Below are positions 22,346 through 33,047 of a DNA stretch of 64,000 nucleotides, piece after piece. Origin of the DNA: Rugalucina vietnamica (taxonomy: Eukaryota > Mollusca > Bivalvia > Lucinida > Lucinidae); assembly GCA_964017185.1 (NCBI GenBank), contig OZ024883.1:2170001-2234000 (forward strand). The letters run 5' to 3'. The notes under the pieces were generated by a model that ran no database searches, was not told the origin of the DNA, and worked only from the letters and a program-made list of their open reading frames with translations. The translations under genes and the position numbers were made by a program. Position 1 is the first letter of the stretch, and every line of letters starts with the position of its first letter.

Positions 22346-23996
22346 TGAACCTTTCAGCAGAGTGATTATTGATTGTGTAGGTCCCTTACCCAAAACAAAG
22401 AAAGGTTGTGAATATCTTCTGACCATAATGTGTGCTTCAACTCGCTTTCCTGAAGCTATCCCACTCAGAAATATCAAGGCTAAAACAATAGTTAATGCAC
22501 TTGTGAAGTTCTTCACATTTGTAGGCCTCCCAAAATCTATCCAGTCAGACCAGGGCTCAAATTTTATGTCAGGAATTTTTCAGCAAGTCATGTACGAACT
22601 TGGAATTAAGCAATACAAGTCATCGGCTTACCACACTGAAAGCCAAGGTGCCTTAGAAAGATTCCATCAAACTTTGAAAAACATGATCAGATCTTACTGC
22701 TTTGACACTGAAAAAGATTGGGATGAAGGCATACACTTGCTTCTATTTGCTGTAAGAGAATCTGTACAAGAGTCTCTGGGGTTCAGCCCATTTGAGCTTG
22801 TTTTTGGGCACACTGTACGTGGACCGTTAAAACTTCTAAAAGAGAAAATTCTCTCAGATGATGACAGTTCTTTGAACTTACTTCAGTATGTGTCTGATTT
22901 CAAAAACAGACTATCAAAGGCCTGTGATGCAGCTCGGTCCAATCTCAAATCTGCTCAAAGCAAAATGAAGATTCGTTATGATGAAAATGCTAAAGACAGA
23001 AATTTTGAACCTGGAGACAAGGTACTTGCTCTCTTGCCCATTCCTGGCAGACCTTTACAAGCTAGATATTATGGCCCGTATACTGTTGATAATAAGTTAA
23101 GTGACGTGAATTACATTGTTAACACTCCTGGGAGGCGCAAGCAAAAACAGCTTTGTCACATTAATATGCTTAAAAAGTACATTGATAGAGATAGTAATGT
23201 TATTTCATCAGTAAATATAGTTAATTCTGTCCCTCATGAACAAAATCAAATGGACTCTGAGGACTTCAACTTGGAGAAATCTGATCCCTCGTCATCGAAA
23301 CTCCAGAATTCTGACATACTACAGAATCTTGATCAGAAACTGTCTCACCTTGATTCAGACAAAAGACTTGAACTGAAACAGTTAGTTCTTGAATATGAGC
23401 ACTTATTTCCGGACCTTCCATCCAGAACTGACAAAATCTATCATGATGTTGACATTATTGAAGGTTCAAAACCTGTAAAGCAACATCCTTACAGAATGAA
23501 CCCTGTAAAAAAGCAATATCTCAGGGAAGAAGTTCAATATTTGCTGGACAATGATTTCATTGAACCCAGCCAAAGTGAATGGAGTTCTCCTTGTATTCTT
23601 GTACCAAAGCCAGACGGGACATTAAGAATGTGCACAGACTATCGAAAAGTCAATTCTGTCACTAAAACAGACACTTTTCCCATCCCACGAATCGATGACT
23701 GCATTGATAATATTGGACATGCCAAGTATGTTACAAAGTTCGATCTGCTAAAGGGATTTTGGCAGATACCCCTCACGGACAGAACAAAGGAGATCTCGGC
23801 ATTTGTTACACCAGATGGACTGTACCAGTATAAAGTCATGCCATTTGGAATGAAGAACTCGCCTGCGACTTTTCAGCGGCTGGTCAACAGTTTGATTTCC
23901 AATCTGGATGGCTGTAAAGCCTATATCGACGACGCTATTATCTTCAGTGAGGAGTGGCAACAACACTTGCAGACAATCAGAACATTGACCGGCTAA
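22323..23996 (+). pseudogene. Gmr1-like integrase core plus reverse transcriptase
   Basis: Integrase catalytic residues D17, D76 and E112 fit D,D(35)E. A GPY motif (RYYGPYTV) follows at about residue 260. Then comes the RT: SPCILVPKPDGTLRMCTDYR, KFDLLKGFWQIP, MPFGMKNSPATFQRL and the catalytic YIDD at 534-537. The frame shifts at about 23,985; about 150 nt of RT continuation (FLGHIVGQGQVKP) in another frame runs to the insertion point at 24141. Confidence 0.88.
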
Positions 23997-24141
23997 GTGA
24001 TGCTAAACTAACTGTGAACTTGGCAAAAAGTGAATTTTGCCATGCAAACTTGACATTTCTTGGACACATTGTAGGTCAAGGTCAGGTAAAACCTGTAGAA
24101 GCTAAAGTTGAGGCTATCTCAGATTTTCCAGTACCTACTAG

Positions 24142-25126
24142 TGTAATGAAAAGACCACGGTGCGCCTTCATAGGACGAAACGACTTTGCAGAAAGCAAGC
24201 GTCGTAATGATATTGATTTTTTCTTCCTAATTTACCAATTAAAACCGAATTAACTGACTGATTAGTAATGCAAATCACTTTGATTTTTGTGAACAGAGAT
24301 GCAGTTTATTTCTATAATCACGATTCTGTTTCGTTTTAAGCTTTATTTGTTACTTTACGTGCAAAACGATGCATAAATCCAGTTGATTAGCAGACGCTTA
24401 TTATGATATAAAGTTACTAATCTGATACCGGAAATTGCAGGCGCTCCAACCATTTCGCCTTTGTAGTCCGGGAACCAGCACAGCTCTCACGGGTATATAA
24501 GGCGGATTTTCAAGCGAAACCGACACAATTGCTTTTGTCACTGCAGAGTGAACATCGTAGCAAACTACAATAGTACGCGAGTACTGGCGAGTCTTAAGTA
24601 GCTCAGCTTCTTTTGCTCTATTGCCGAAGCCTGGCTTTTGCATAGAGGACTGAAGCAGCAGTTACTTATAGACAGAGACCTTAGTTGTAACTTGGGTTGC
24701 AACTGCACATAGCTTTGGTGAGCTGCGACTTGGGGTTCAAGCCTAGCTAGTTCTCTCAAGTTAAGGTTCTGCAACCAGAGCTGCAACTCTCGGAGTTGAA
24801 ACCATAAATCCTGGTGAGTGGCGACGTTGGGTGCGAGCACAGCTTGTTCTCCAAAGTCAAAGCTCTGGACTGGGGAAGAATAGAGTTGGAACACTGCTGA
24901 TTAAAACGTGAAAGTGCAGTGCTGGAAACTTGATTGTGTTAAATAATAGTTGATTTGTCTTAATTCTTATACTTGTACCAATCATTTTCGAAATCATTTG
25001 TAGCTAATCATACGGCAAAGCAGCCAACTGTAAAATTGTTTACTGTGTTCTTTTTCTCTGCAATGAATTGATGATTTCAGAACCTTTTTAACTTGTAAAA
25101 ATTTGTACGCTCGGCTACACGTTACA
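24142..25126 (+). repeat. 5' LTR of nested gypsy element (985 bp)
   Basis: Starts TGTAATGAAAAGACC, ends CACGTTACA. TATATAA at 24494-24500 is a likely core promoter, and an ATGCAAAT octamer lies at 24268-24275. The minus-strand ORFs over it are not genes. Confidence 0.93.
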
Positions 25127-25150
25127 AATTTTGGTGGCAGCGGTGGGATC
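25127..25150 (+). other. Primer-binding site region
   Basis: TTTGGTGGCAGCGGTGGGAT follows the LTR, at the usual place for a tRNA primer site. The tRNA was not identified. Confidence 0.5.
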
Positions 25151-25206
25151 TTGATAGTCTTGTTCTATCACGAACCATAACGCAGTAATATTATAACATC
25201 TATAAA

Positions 25207-27189
25207 ATGGATGATATAGGAGCAAGAGTCGATGTGTCAATGCAAACTCTTGGCAAAAGGTTGGAAGTTATGAAAACGAGGAACGAAATGAGCTTAATGC
25301 AGAATGAGATTTTGATGCTTGAAAGCGAGCTCCGGCAGTTAGAAATGCAGGGTGACGACTTGCGCTCTGAAGAAAGGGCGTCAGAAAGGCCCAGGAGACA
25401 CCTGCCGGACATTCCTGTAGGAAGACGGGAAACGGTGACAATACGTGAGCCGCCTGTATTGCCATTATACGATGACAGTAGTATAGTTGGGGCAGGCAGC
25501 GGCCAGAGTATTGGTGACATGCAGGGTATTGGGTCTGGAGGCTTCAGGTCAGGGCCTGTGACATCGACGCCTAGCGCCCCTGTGTCACAACCGGTTGAAC
25601 AAACGAGCATTTCAGCCACGAAATCTCATGATAAAAGCAGTGTCAAGTTAAAGCCTGCAACTTTCGATGGAACTGTGCACTGGACAGACTATAAAGCTCA
25701 TTTTGATGCGTGCGCAGAATTGAATGGCTGGACAGATAAGGAAAAAGGACTCTACTTGGCTGTATCCTTAAGGGGTCAGGCACAAGGAGTCTTTGGGAAT
25801 CTGTCGTCGAAATCCAATGACTACACAGAGCTTTCCAACGCTTTACAGGAAAGGTTTGCACCACCAAACCAAACCGAATTATACAGAGTGCAGCTTAAAG
25901 AAAGGCGACAGAAAGCTTCAGAATCATTAACTGAGCTTGGACAGGATATCTGGCGTTTAACAAACTTAGCATATCCAACGGCACCGGCAGATCTGCGTGA
26001 AACTCTGGCAAAAGAGCAGTTCATAGATGCCCTTGTCAGTTCGGACATGCGACTTAGAATTAAGCAGGCCAGGCCAACGAGTTTGAACATGGCTGTGCGC
26101 CATGCAGTTGAACTGGAGGCGTTCAACAAAGCAGAAAGAAAGCATTTGGAAGGCCAGGGATATATGAGGGCCACAAATCAGCAAGAGACAAATGAGCAAA
26201 GTAAACCTGATGAATATAAATCTTTGCAAGAAAGTGTGCTCAAAATGCAAAAGACGTTAGAAAGATTGTCACGTCAAAATAACTCATACGACAGCTCAGA
26301 CAAAAACCGGCCACAGGCAGGTAATAGAGAGCCTGGTCAAAGACGTGCATCTACACAAGATCAGCCCGGATACAAGCGTAAATGCTGGACGTGTGGTTCT
26401 GAAAAACACATAAGGCGTAACTGCCCACAGACAGAGCATAAAACTGTGACAGGAGACAAAGATCAACAAATGAAACAAGTAACTAGCTGTGGAGCAGGGC
26501 TGTACGTGAAATGCAAAGTAAATGGTGTGCTTGTCGAAAGTTTAGTGGATACTGGTGCAACGCTGACCATTATTTCCACACGCCTGTGGGACACCATTCA
26601 GCAGTGTAGTTCACCGTTGCTAGAAACGTTTTCTACACAAGTATTCACAGCTTCGGGTGAGCCTGTGGAAATTAAAGGTAAAACAACCGTTTTCCTTGAC
26701 ATAGGAGGTATGCAATATGCATGCAAGGTTGTTGTGGCAGACATTGATCTTGACTTGATAATGGGGCTTGACTTTTTCAAAGATCATAACTGTCAAATAG
26801 ATATCGTACGTAATGTTCTGACAATAGATGGGAAACCATGTGAAATGACGTGTAGTGGTGCAGTTGGGTGTTATCGGTTATCGGTGGCTGAGAAAGTACA
26901 GATTCCAGCTATGTCAGAAATGATTATTGATGGTAAAGTGGAACATGGTCGAATACACCCTAAAGGCCTCTGCATCATAGAACCTAAGGAACAGTCACCA
27001 GGGAACAGTGAATTATTGGTGGCACGAAGTTTGTGTTACTACAAACAGTCAAATCCTATTCGTGTCATGAACTTGACGAACGAAGATCAGGTTTTGCACC
27101 CTGGTACGAATGTTGCAACAATAAGTGCTGTGAGTTCGGTCGAAGATGTGCCAACCGTGACTGCCCACAGACAGAGCATAAAACTGTGA
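25207..27189 (+). CDS. Gag-protease of nested gypsy element (frame ends in duplication)
   Basis: 660 codons. Residues 10-60 are a coiled coil. About 145-315 is the retrotransposon gag capsid (LKPATFDGTVHWTDYKAHFD, RFAPPNQTELYRVQL). A zinc knuckle C-x2-C-x4-H-x4-C begins at residue 393. The aspartic protease DTGAT lies at about 448-452, with IMGLDFF downstream. The last 10 residues or so are out-of-frame sequence produced where the second duplicate begins at 27160. The first ATG after the LTR was chosen as start. Confidence 0.88.
   Translation: MDDIGARVDVSMQTLGKRLEVMKTRNEMSLMQNEILMLESELRQLEMQGDDLRSEERASERPRRHLPDIPVGRRETVTIREPPVLPLYDDSSIVGAGSGQSIGDMQGIGSGGFRSGPVTSTPSAPVSQPVEQTSISATKSHDKSSVKLKPATFDGTVHWTDYKAHFDACAELNGWTDKEKGLYLAVSLRGQAQGVFGNLSSKSNDYTELSNALQERFAPPNQTELYRVQLKERRQKASESLTELGQDIWRLTNLAYPTAPADLRETLAKEQFIDALVSSDMRLRIKQARPTSLNMAVRHAVELEAFNKAERKHLEGQGYMRATNQQETNEQSKPDEYKSLQESVLKMQKTLERLSRQNNSYDSSDKNRPQAGNREPGQRRASTQDQPGYKRKCWTCGSEKHIRRNCPQTEHKTVTGDKDQQMKQVTSCGAGLYVKCKVNGVLVESLVDTGATLTIISTRLWDTIQQCSSPLLETFSTQVFTASGEPVEIKGKTTVFLDIGGMQYACKVVVADIDLDLIMGLDFFKDHNCQIDIVRNVLTIDGKPCEMTCSGAVGCYRLSVAEKVQIPAMSEMIIDGKVEHGRIHPKGLCIIEPKEQSPGNSELLVARSLCYYKQSNPIRVMNLTNEDQVLHPGTNVATISAVSSVEDVPTVTAHRQSIKL
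26420..27159 (+). repeat. 740-bp tandem duplication, copy 1
   Basis: Begins at ACTGCCCACAGACAGAG, the end of the zinc knuckle, and covers the whole protease. Copy 2 follows without spacer and shows no difference on reading. Confidence 0.95.
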
Positions 27190-30100
27190 CAGGAGACAAA
27201 GATCAACAAATGAAACAAGTAACTAGCTGTGGAGCAGGGCTGTACGTGAAATGCAAAGTAAATGGTGTGCTTGTCGAAAGTTTAGTGGATACTGGTGCAA
27301 CGCTGACCATTATTTCCACACGCCTGTGGGACACCATTCAGCAGTGTAGTTCACCGTTGCTAGAAACGTTTTCTACACAAGTATTCACAGCTTCGGGTGA
27401 GCCTGTGGAAATTAAAGGTAAAACAACCGTTTTCCTTGACATAGGAGGTATGCAATATGCATGCAAGGTTGTTGTGGCAGACATTGATCTTGACTTGATA
27501 ATGGGGCTTGACTTTTTCAAAGATCATAACTGTCAAATAGATATCGTACGTAATGTTCTGACAATAGATGGGAAACCATGTGAAATGACGTGTAGTGGTG
27601 CAGTTGGGTGTTATCGGTTATCGGTGGCTGAGAAAGTACAGATTCCAGCTATGTCAGAAATGATTATTGATGGTAAAGTGGAACATGGTCGAATACACCC
27701 TAAAGGCCTCTGCATCATAGAACCTAAGGAACAGTCACCAGGGAACAGTGAATTATTGGTGGCACGAAGTTTGTGTTACTACAAACAGTCAAATCCTATT
27801 CGTGTCATGAACTTGACGAACGAAGATCAGGTTTTGCACCCTGGTACGAATGTTGCAACAATAAGTGCTGTGAGTTCGGTCGAAGATGTGCCAACCGTGC
27901 CGAGCACTCATGAAAAAGAAGTGCCTGAGCATTTGACGGATTTGTTTAACAGAACGGTTGTGGGCATGGACAGCTCACAAAGAAAAGAAGTTGCAAAATT
28001 GCTGTGCAAATATGGTGATGTATTTTCAAGCTCAGACACTGACATAGGAAGAACAGGAATTATTAAACATAAAATTCCAACTGGAAATACTGTACCAATC
28101 AAGGAACGACCGAGAAGAGTCCCTGTATACATGGACAAGGAGGTTGATAGGCAAATAGATAACATGGTGAAAGAAAACATTATAAAACCTTCAACAAGTC
28201 CATGGGCTAGTAGCATCGTAATGGTAAAGAAGAAAGATGGGTCTAGCATGTTCTGTGTGGACTACAGAAAATTGAACGATGTGACAATCAAGGATGCATA
28301 CCCGCTTCCTCGAGTAGACGAATCTCTGGACCAACTCTCTGGTTCAAAATGGTTTTCCTGCCTTGATCTGAACTCCGGATATTGGCAGGTGGAAATGGAC
28401 CCACTTGATGCAGAAAAGACAGCATTCACAAGTAGGAAAGGTCTATATGAATTCACAGTGATGCCCTTTGGACTCTGTAACGCCCCAGCGACGTTCGAAA
28501 GGCTTATGGAGACCGTCCTCGCTGGCCTGCACTGGCAGATATGCTTGATTTACCTGGACGATGTGATTGTGATAGGAAAATCCTTTGAAGATATGATAAA
28601 GAATTTAGGAGTGGTGTTCGAAAGACTACAACAGTCCGGGTTGAAATTAAAAGCAAGAAAATGTCAACTGTTTGGCAAAGAAGTGGAGTTCTTGGGTCAC
28701 ATTATATCAGAAAAGGGAGTGGAGACAGATCCTAGTAAAACCCAATGTATTGAGATGTGGCCAACGCCGAAAAATGTAAAGGATGTCAGGGCATTCATAG
28801 GACTCTGTAGTTACTACAGATGTTTTGTGTACAGATTTTCAGAGATAGCAAAACCTCTGCATAAACTTACAGAAAAGAACAAGCCATTTATTTGGACAGA
28901 AGAATGCTCGAAAGCGTTTGAAACATTAAAGAAGAAGTTGGTCGAAGCACCTGTCTTGATACATCCTGACTTCACAAAAAGCTTCAAATTGGACGTTGAT
29001 GCTAGTGACCACAGTATCGGAGCTGTGTTATCACAGGATACTGAAAACGGAGAATGCGTTGTGGTCTATGCAAGCCGAACACTGAGCAAGTCAGAGAGAA
29101 GATATTGTGTCACACGTAAAGAGATGCTTGCTTTAGTGTATTTTGTGAAATACTTCAGGCACTATTTGTATGGTAAGCAGTTTACCATAAGAACAGATCA
29201 CGGTTCACTGCGATGGCTTATGAACTTCAAGAATCCTGAAGGCCAGGTTGCTAGATGGTTAGAATTTCTGAGTTCATATGATATGAAAATAGAGCACAGG
29301 CCTGGAAGGAGTCATAAGAACGCAGACGGAGTGAGCCGTATACCGTGCAGACAGTGTGGCCAGATAGATAGTGAAGAACCTGACGAAAGAGAGCTACGAT
29401 TAACGGTAAATCCGATTAGGCAACAGTCAGAAGATGATGCGACTCCGAATCTGAAGGAGGCACAAAACCAAGACAGGGACATTGGAATTGTAAAGGAATG
29501 GCTGGAAAAAGGAGACAAACCAAAGCTACAGTCAGTGTCAAGTGAAGGCTGGTTTGTGAAATGCCTACTTAACCAGTGGGAGCTTCTGGAAATACAGGAT
29601 GGTCTACTTGTTAGATGTTGGAAGGTATTGGGTACAAACCGAATCATTTGGCAAGCTATTGTACCACTATGCTTACGAAGGAAAGTTCTGAATTACTCTC
29701 ATGATATCAAAGCATCAGGTCACTTGGGGATACGAAAAACACTCAGTAAAATCAGGCAGAACTACTATTGGCCTGGACTCCAAAACGATGTTCGTTCGTA
29801 CATAGGCGGCTGTGAGAAATGTGCGAAAAGGAAAAACCCAATTCCAACTAGAATGGCACCGATGCAAGTAGTCCGGAGTGGATATCCGATGGAGCGGATT
29901 GCGTTAGATATACTTGGGGAATTGCCTGTGACAGAAAATGGCAATAAGTATATACTCGTTATATCGGATTACTTCACGAAGTGGACAGAGAGCTTTGATA
30001 TGCCTAATATGGAAGCCAGAACTTGCGCAAAGATTCTAGTGAATGAAGCTGTTTCACGATTTGGAGTGCCGAATAAAATCCACAGTGACCAGGGGAGACA

Positions 30101-30962
30101 GTTTGAGAGTAACCTGTTTGCCGAAATGTGCGACTTGCTTCAGATAGAAAAGACAAGAACGACACCGTACCATCCGCAATCAGATGGTATGGTAGAACGG
30201 TTCAACAGGACATTGTGTGCAATGTTAAGTACACTTGTTGATGAGAATCATGATAATTGGGACACCTTGTTGCCCTATGTCATGATGGCATACAGAAGTA
30301 CAGAACATGAAACGACGGGAATGACCCCAAATGCTCTAATGCTAGGTCGTGAGACTACTACACCACTTGACATTTGTTTTGAAATGCCACCTAGTATTAA
30401 GAGTAAAACTACCAATGAATGGGTTTGGGAACTCCGAGAAAGTTTGGAAACTGCTCATACATTCGTAAGACAGAACACTGGTCTATCGATACAAAAGCAA
30501 AAGCGCTATCATGACCAGAAGTCATATCGTGAAAATATACAAGTCAATGATAAGGTATATGTGTTGTTCCCAGTTAAACGAGCAGGGCAAACAATAAAAT
30601 TCTGTTCATTTTGGAGGGGTCCATTCAAAGTTATGGAAAAACTTTGCGATGTTTTGTACATCATTGATTGTGGTAGAAACGGTAGTCATCAAGTCATACA
30701 CATTGATAGGCTTAAAAAGGTGAAGCCACAGACATTGGCTAATGAACCTCAAATCAATGATACACAGGACACAGTGCAAGATGTGTCTGAGGAAATATAT
30801 GAAGTTGATAGTTCTCCAGATAATGATGGAGAAGAAGATAATGCAGAACATGAAAACTACAGCAGATTTGGAAGACGGAGACGTAAACCGGTTTGGTTCC
30901 AAGATTATGTCTCCTCTATTTGCTGTCAAAGTATGTCAGAAGAAAACGATACAAAGGGATAA
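27033..30962 (+). CDS. Pol of nested gypsy element (protease copy 2, RT, RNase H, integrase)
   Basis: The first 42 residues or so are the gag-pro frame read out of phase; the true sequence starts at the duplicate junction (27160). Then come a second protease copy (DTGAT), RT (FCVDYRKLNDVTIKDAYPLP, CLDLNSGYWQVEM, YLDD at 507-510), RNase H (KLDVDASDHSIGAVLSQ, RTDHGSLRWL), the integrase HHCC region (HDIKASGHLGIRKTL...CEKC), the catalytic core (ALDILGE, HSDQGRQFES, DGMVERFNR) and a GPF module (FWRGPFKVME). Together with the preceding ORF it is one gag-pol broken only by the duplication. Confidence 0.88.
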   Translation: MLLQTVKSYSCHELDERRSGFAPWYECCNNKCCEFGRRCANRDCPQTEHKTVTGDKDQQMKQVTSCGAGLYVKCKVNGVLVESLVDTGATLTIISTRLWDTIQQCSSPLLETFSTQVFTASGEPVEIKGKTTVFLDIGGMQYACKVVVADIDLDLIMGLDFFKDHNCQIDIVRNVLTIDGKPCEMTCSGAVGCYRLSVAEKVQIPAMSEMIIDGKVEHGRIHPKGLCIIEPKEQSPGNSELLVARSLCYYKQSNPIRVMNLTNEDQVLHPGTNVATISAVSSVEDVPTVPSTHEKEVPEHLTDLFNRTVVGMDSSQRKEVAKLLCKYGDVFSSSDTDIGRTGIIKHKIPTGNTVPIKERPRRVPVYMDKEVDRQIDNMVKENIIKPSTSPWASSIVMVKKKDGSSMFCVDYRKLNDVTIKDAYPLPRVDESLDQLSGSKWFSCLDLNSGYWQVEMDPLDAEKTAFTSRKGLYEFTVMPFGLCNAPATFERLMETVLAGLHWQICLIYLDDVIVIGKSFEDMIKNLGVVFERLQQSGLKLKARKCQLFGKEVEFLGHIISEKGVETDPSKTQCIEMWPTPKNVKDVRAFIGLCSYYRCFVYRFSEIAKPLHKLTEKNKPFIWTEECSKAFETLKKKLVEAPVLIHPDFTKSFKLDVDASDHSIGAVLSQDTENGECVVVYASRTLSKSERRYCVTRKEMLALVYFVKYFRHYLYGKQFTIRTDHGSLRWLMNFKNPEGQVARWLEFLSSYDMKIEHRPGRSHKNADGVSRIPCRQCGQIDSEEPDERELRLTVNPIRQQSEDDATPNLKEAQNQDRDIGIVKEWLEKGDKPKLQSVSSEGWFVKCLLNQWELLEIQDGLLVRCWKVLGTNRIIWQAIVPLCLRRKVLNYSHDIKASGHLGIRKTLSKIRQNYYWPGLQNDVRSYIGGCEKCAKRKNPIPTRMAPMQVVRSGYPMERIALDILGELPVTENGNKYILVISDYFTKWTESFDMPNMEARTCAKILVNEAVSRFGVPNKIHSDQGRQFESNLFAEMCDLLQIEKTRTTPYHPQSDGMVERFNRTLCAMLSTLVDENHDNWDTLLPYVMMAYRSTEHETTGMTPNALMLGRETTTPLDICFEMPPSIKSKTTNEWVWELRESLETAHTFVRQNTGLSIQKQKRYHDQKSYRENIQVNDKVYVLFPVKRAGQTIKFCSFWRGPFKVMEKLCDVLYIIDCGRNGSHQVIHIDRLKKVKPQTLANEPQINDTQDTVQDVSEEIYEVDSSPDNDGEEDNAEHENYSRFGRRRRKPVWFQDYVSSICCQSMSEENDTKG
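27160..27899 (+). repeat. 740-bp tandem duplication, copy 2
   Basis: Direct repeat of 26420-27159. As 740 is not a multiple of three, it splits the polyprotein frame. Confidence 0.95.
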
Positions 30963-31331
30963 ATCTTCAAGCAAGATATTGCTGAATGTACTATCCCAAG
31001 GCAACAGTGCCAAGTTTGTATGAAAACTTTCAAGAAGGCAAAATATTTGAAAACACACCTGAAAAGGAAATGTCAACAGTCAGTGGTTTCTGGCTTGAAA
31101 TTGTCTGGTACATCATAATGGTTTTGACATTGGTCATATATAGGCAAATTGTTCAAAGATGTCTAGATTTTCACATGTACCACATGGTTATTTTGTTAAA
31201 TATTTGAAATTGTTGTATTGTTCATAAGACAGGAAGTCTTTTGGTTGAAAGTATATGTTGTAAATATTGAATTGATGTTGTTATTTTGATGTTTTATCAT
31301 GCGGGACGCATGAACCCGGAGGCGTGGGTAG
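30963..31331 (+). other. 3' untranslated part of nested gypsy element
   Basis: Lies between the pol stop and the 3' LTR. A 73-codon ORF at 30986-31207 with one hydrophobic stretch does not look like an envelope protein. A purine-rich tract (GGAGGCGTGGG) just before the LTR is the likely plus-strand primer. Confidence 0.6.
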
Positions 31332-32316
31332 TGTAATGAAAAGACCACGGTGCGCCTTCATAGGACGAAACGACTTTGCAGAAAGCAAGCGTCGTAATGA
31401 TATTGATTTTTTCTTCCTAATTTACCAATTAAAACCGAATTAACTGACTGATTAGTAATGCAAATCACTTTGATTTTTGTGAACAGAGATGCAGTTTATT
31501 TCTATAATCACGATTCTGTTTCGTTTTAAGCTTTATTTGTTACTTTACGTGCAAAACGATGCATAAATCCAGTTGATTAGCAGACGCTTATTATGATATA
31601 AAGTTACTAATCTGATACCGGAAATTGCAGGCGCTCCAACCATTTCGCCTTTGTAGTCCGGGAACCAGCACAGCTCTCACGGGTATATAAGGCGGATTTT
31701 CAAGCGAAAACGACACAATTGCTTTTGTCACTGCAGAGTGAACATCGTAGCAAACTACAATAGTACGCGAGTACTGGCGAGTCTTAAGTAGCTCAGCTTC
31801 TTTTGCTCTATTGCCGAAGCCTGGCTTTTGCATAGAGGACTGAAGCAGCAGTTACTTATAGACAGAGACCTTAGTTGTAACTTGGGTTGCAACTGCACAT
31901 AGCTTTGGTGAGCTGCGACTTGGGGTTCAAGCCTAGCTAGTTCTCTCAAGTTAAGGTTCTGCAACCAGAGCTGCAACTCTCGGAGTTGAAACCATAAATC
32001 CTGGTGAGTGGCGACGTTGGGTGCGAGCACAGCTTGTTCTCCAAAGTCAAAGCTCTGGACTGGGGAAGAATAGAGTTGGAACACTGCTGATTAAAACGTG
32101 AAAGTGCAGTGCTGGAAACTTGATTGTGTTAAATAATAGTTGATTTGTCTTAATTCTTATACTTGTACCAATCATTTTCGAAATCATTTGTAGCTAATCA
32201 TACGGCAAAGCAGCCAACTGTAAAATTGTTTACTGTGTTCTTTTTCTCTGCAATGAATTGATGATTTCAGAACCTTTTTAACTTGTAAAAATTTGTACGC
32301 TCGGCTACACGTTACA
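31332..32316 (+). repeat. 3' LTR of nested gypsy element (985 bp)
   Basis: Same length as the 5' LTR; the only difference noticed is A for C near 31709. Followed by the CTAG target-site duplication. Confidence 0.93.
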
Positions 32317-32900
32317 CTAGCAAAGGACAACTGATGCGCTTTCTGGGTATGGCTGGATATTACAGGAAATTCTGCAACAACTTCTCGGCTATAGCTGAGC
32401 CTCTGACAAACTTGCTTGGTAAGAAGTCCAAGCATGTTTGGACAGATGACTGCCAGAAGTCATTTGATATGCTCAAGGCCATACTTAGAAGTGCTCCGGT
32501 TCTCTTAGCACCAAGTTTTGACAAAGAGTTCAAGTTGGTTGTAGATGCCAGTGATGTTGGTGCAGGCAGTGTATTGTTGCAAGAAGATGACAATGGTGTT
32601 GACCGTCCTGTTTGTTATTTTTCCAAAAAGTTTAACAAGCATCAGAGAAATTACTCTACCATAGAGAAAGAATGCCTATCTCTAATCCTTGCGCTTCAGC
32701 ACTTTGAAGTTTACTTAGCTTCTTTACATGCACCAATTGTTGTCTTCAGTGACCACAATCCACTGACTTTCATACATAAAATGAAAAACAAGAACCACCG
32801 TTTACTCAGGTGGAGTCTCATGTTGCAAGAGCACAATCTTGACATCAGACATATCCGAGGAAGAGATAATATCATTCCAGACACCCTAAGCAGAGCTTAA
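32317..32900 (+). pseudogene. Gmr1-like RT connection and RNase H
   Basis: Resumes after the inserted element and its CTAG repeat: FLGMAGYYRKFCNNFSAIAE, then RNase H (LVVDASDVGAGSVLLQ, YSTIEKECLSLILAL, FSDHNPLTFI, DIRHIRGRDNIIPDTLSRA). The stop at 32898 is followed by 3' sequence and a purine tract (GAAGAGGGGAAG) next to the LTR. No integrase follows, which confirms the unusual order. Confidence 0.88.
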
Positions 32901-33047
32901 GTGCCTCTACAATGCTGATGTCCAGCTTTGTGCTGTTGTATTTGATTAGTTTTGCACAAATTTTGCTAAACATATTGTATACAATTATCCAGTATTGCAA
33001 AAGAAAGCTTTATTTTATAAAACTTTCTTTTCTTTGAAGAGGGGAAG

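Larger units (their letters stand above)
24142..32316 (+). mobile_element. Young Ty3/gypsy retrotransposon nested in Gmr1
   Basis: 985-bp LTRs (TGTAATG...GTTACA) differ at one visible position, and CTAG flanks both sides. Internal order is gag, protease, RT, RNase H, integrase, the normal gypsy order. The coding region is open apart from one 740-bp tandem duplication. No envelope gene was seen. Confidence 0.93.

Noticed and set aside
24401-24894. Minus-strand ORFs repeated at 31591-32084
   Set aside because: They lie inside the 985-bp LTRs, so they occur twice; antisense to the retrotransposon and without domains.
27033-27159. Separate N-terminus for the second gypsy ORF
   Set aside because: The first 42 codons or so are gag-pro sequence read out of frame, created by the 740-bp duplication.
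30986-31207. Possible envelope gene of the nested gypsy element
   Set aside because: Only 73 codons with one hydrophobic stretch; no signal peptide, cleavage site or fusion-like region.
24142-32316. Identity with the transmissible-cancer-associated clam element Steamer
   Set aside because: It is a Ty3/gypsy element of similar layout in a bivalve, but identity cannot be judged without a comparison.
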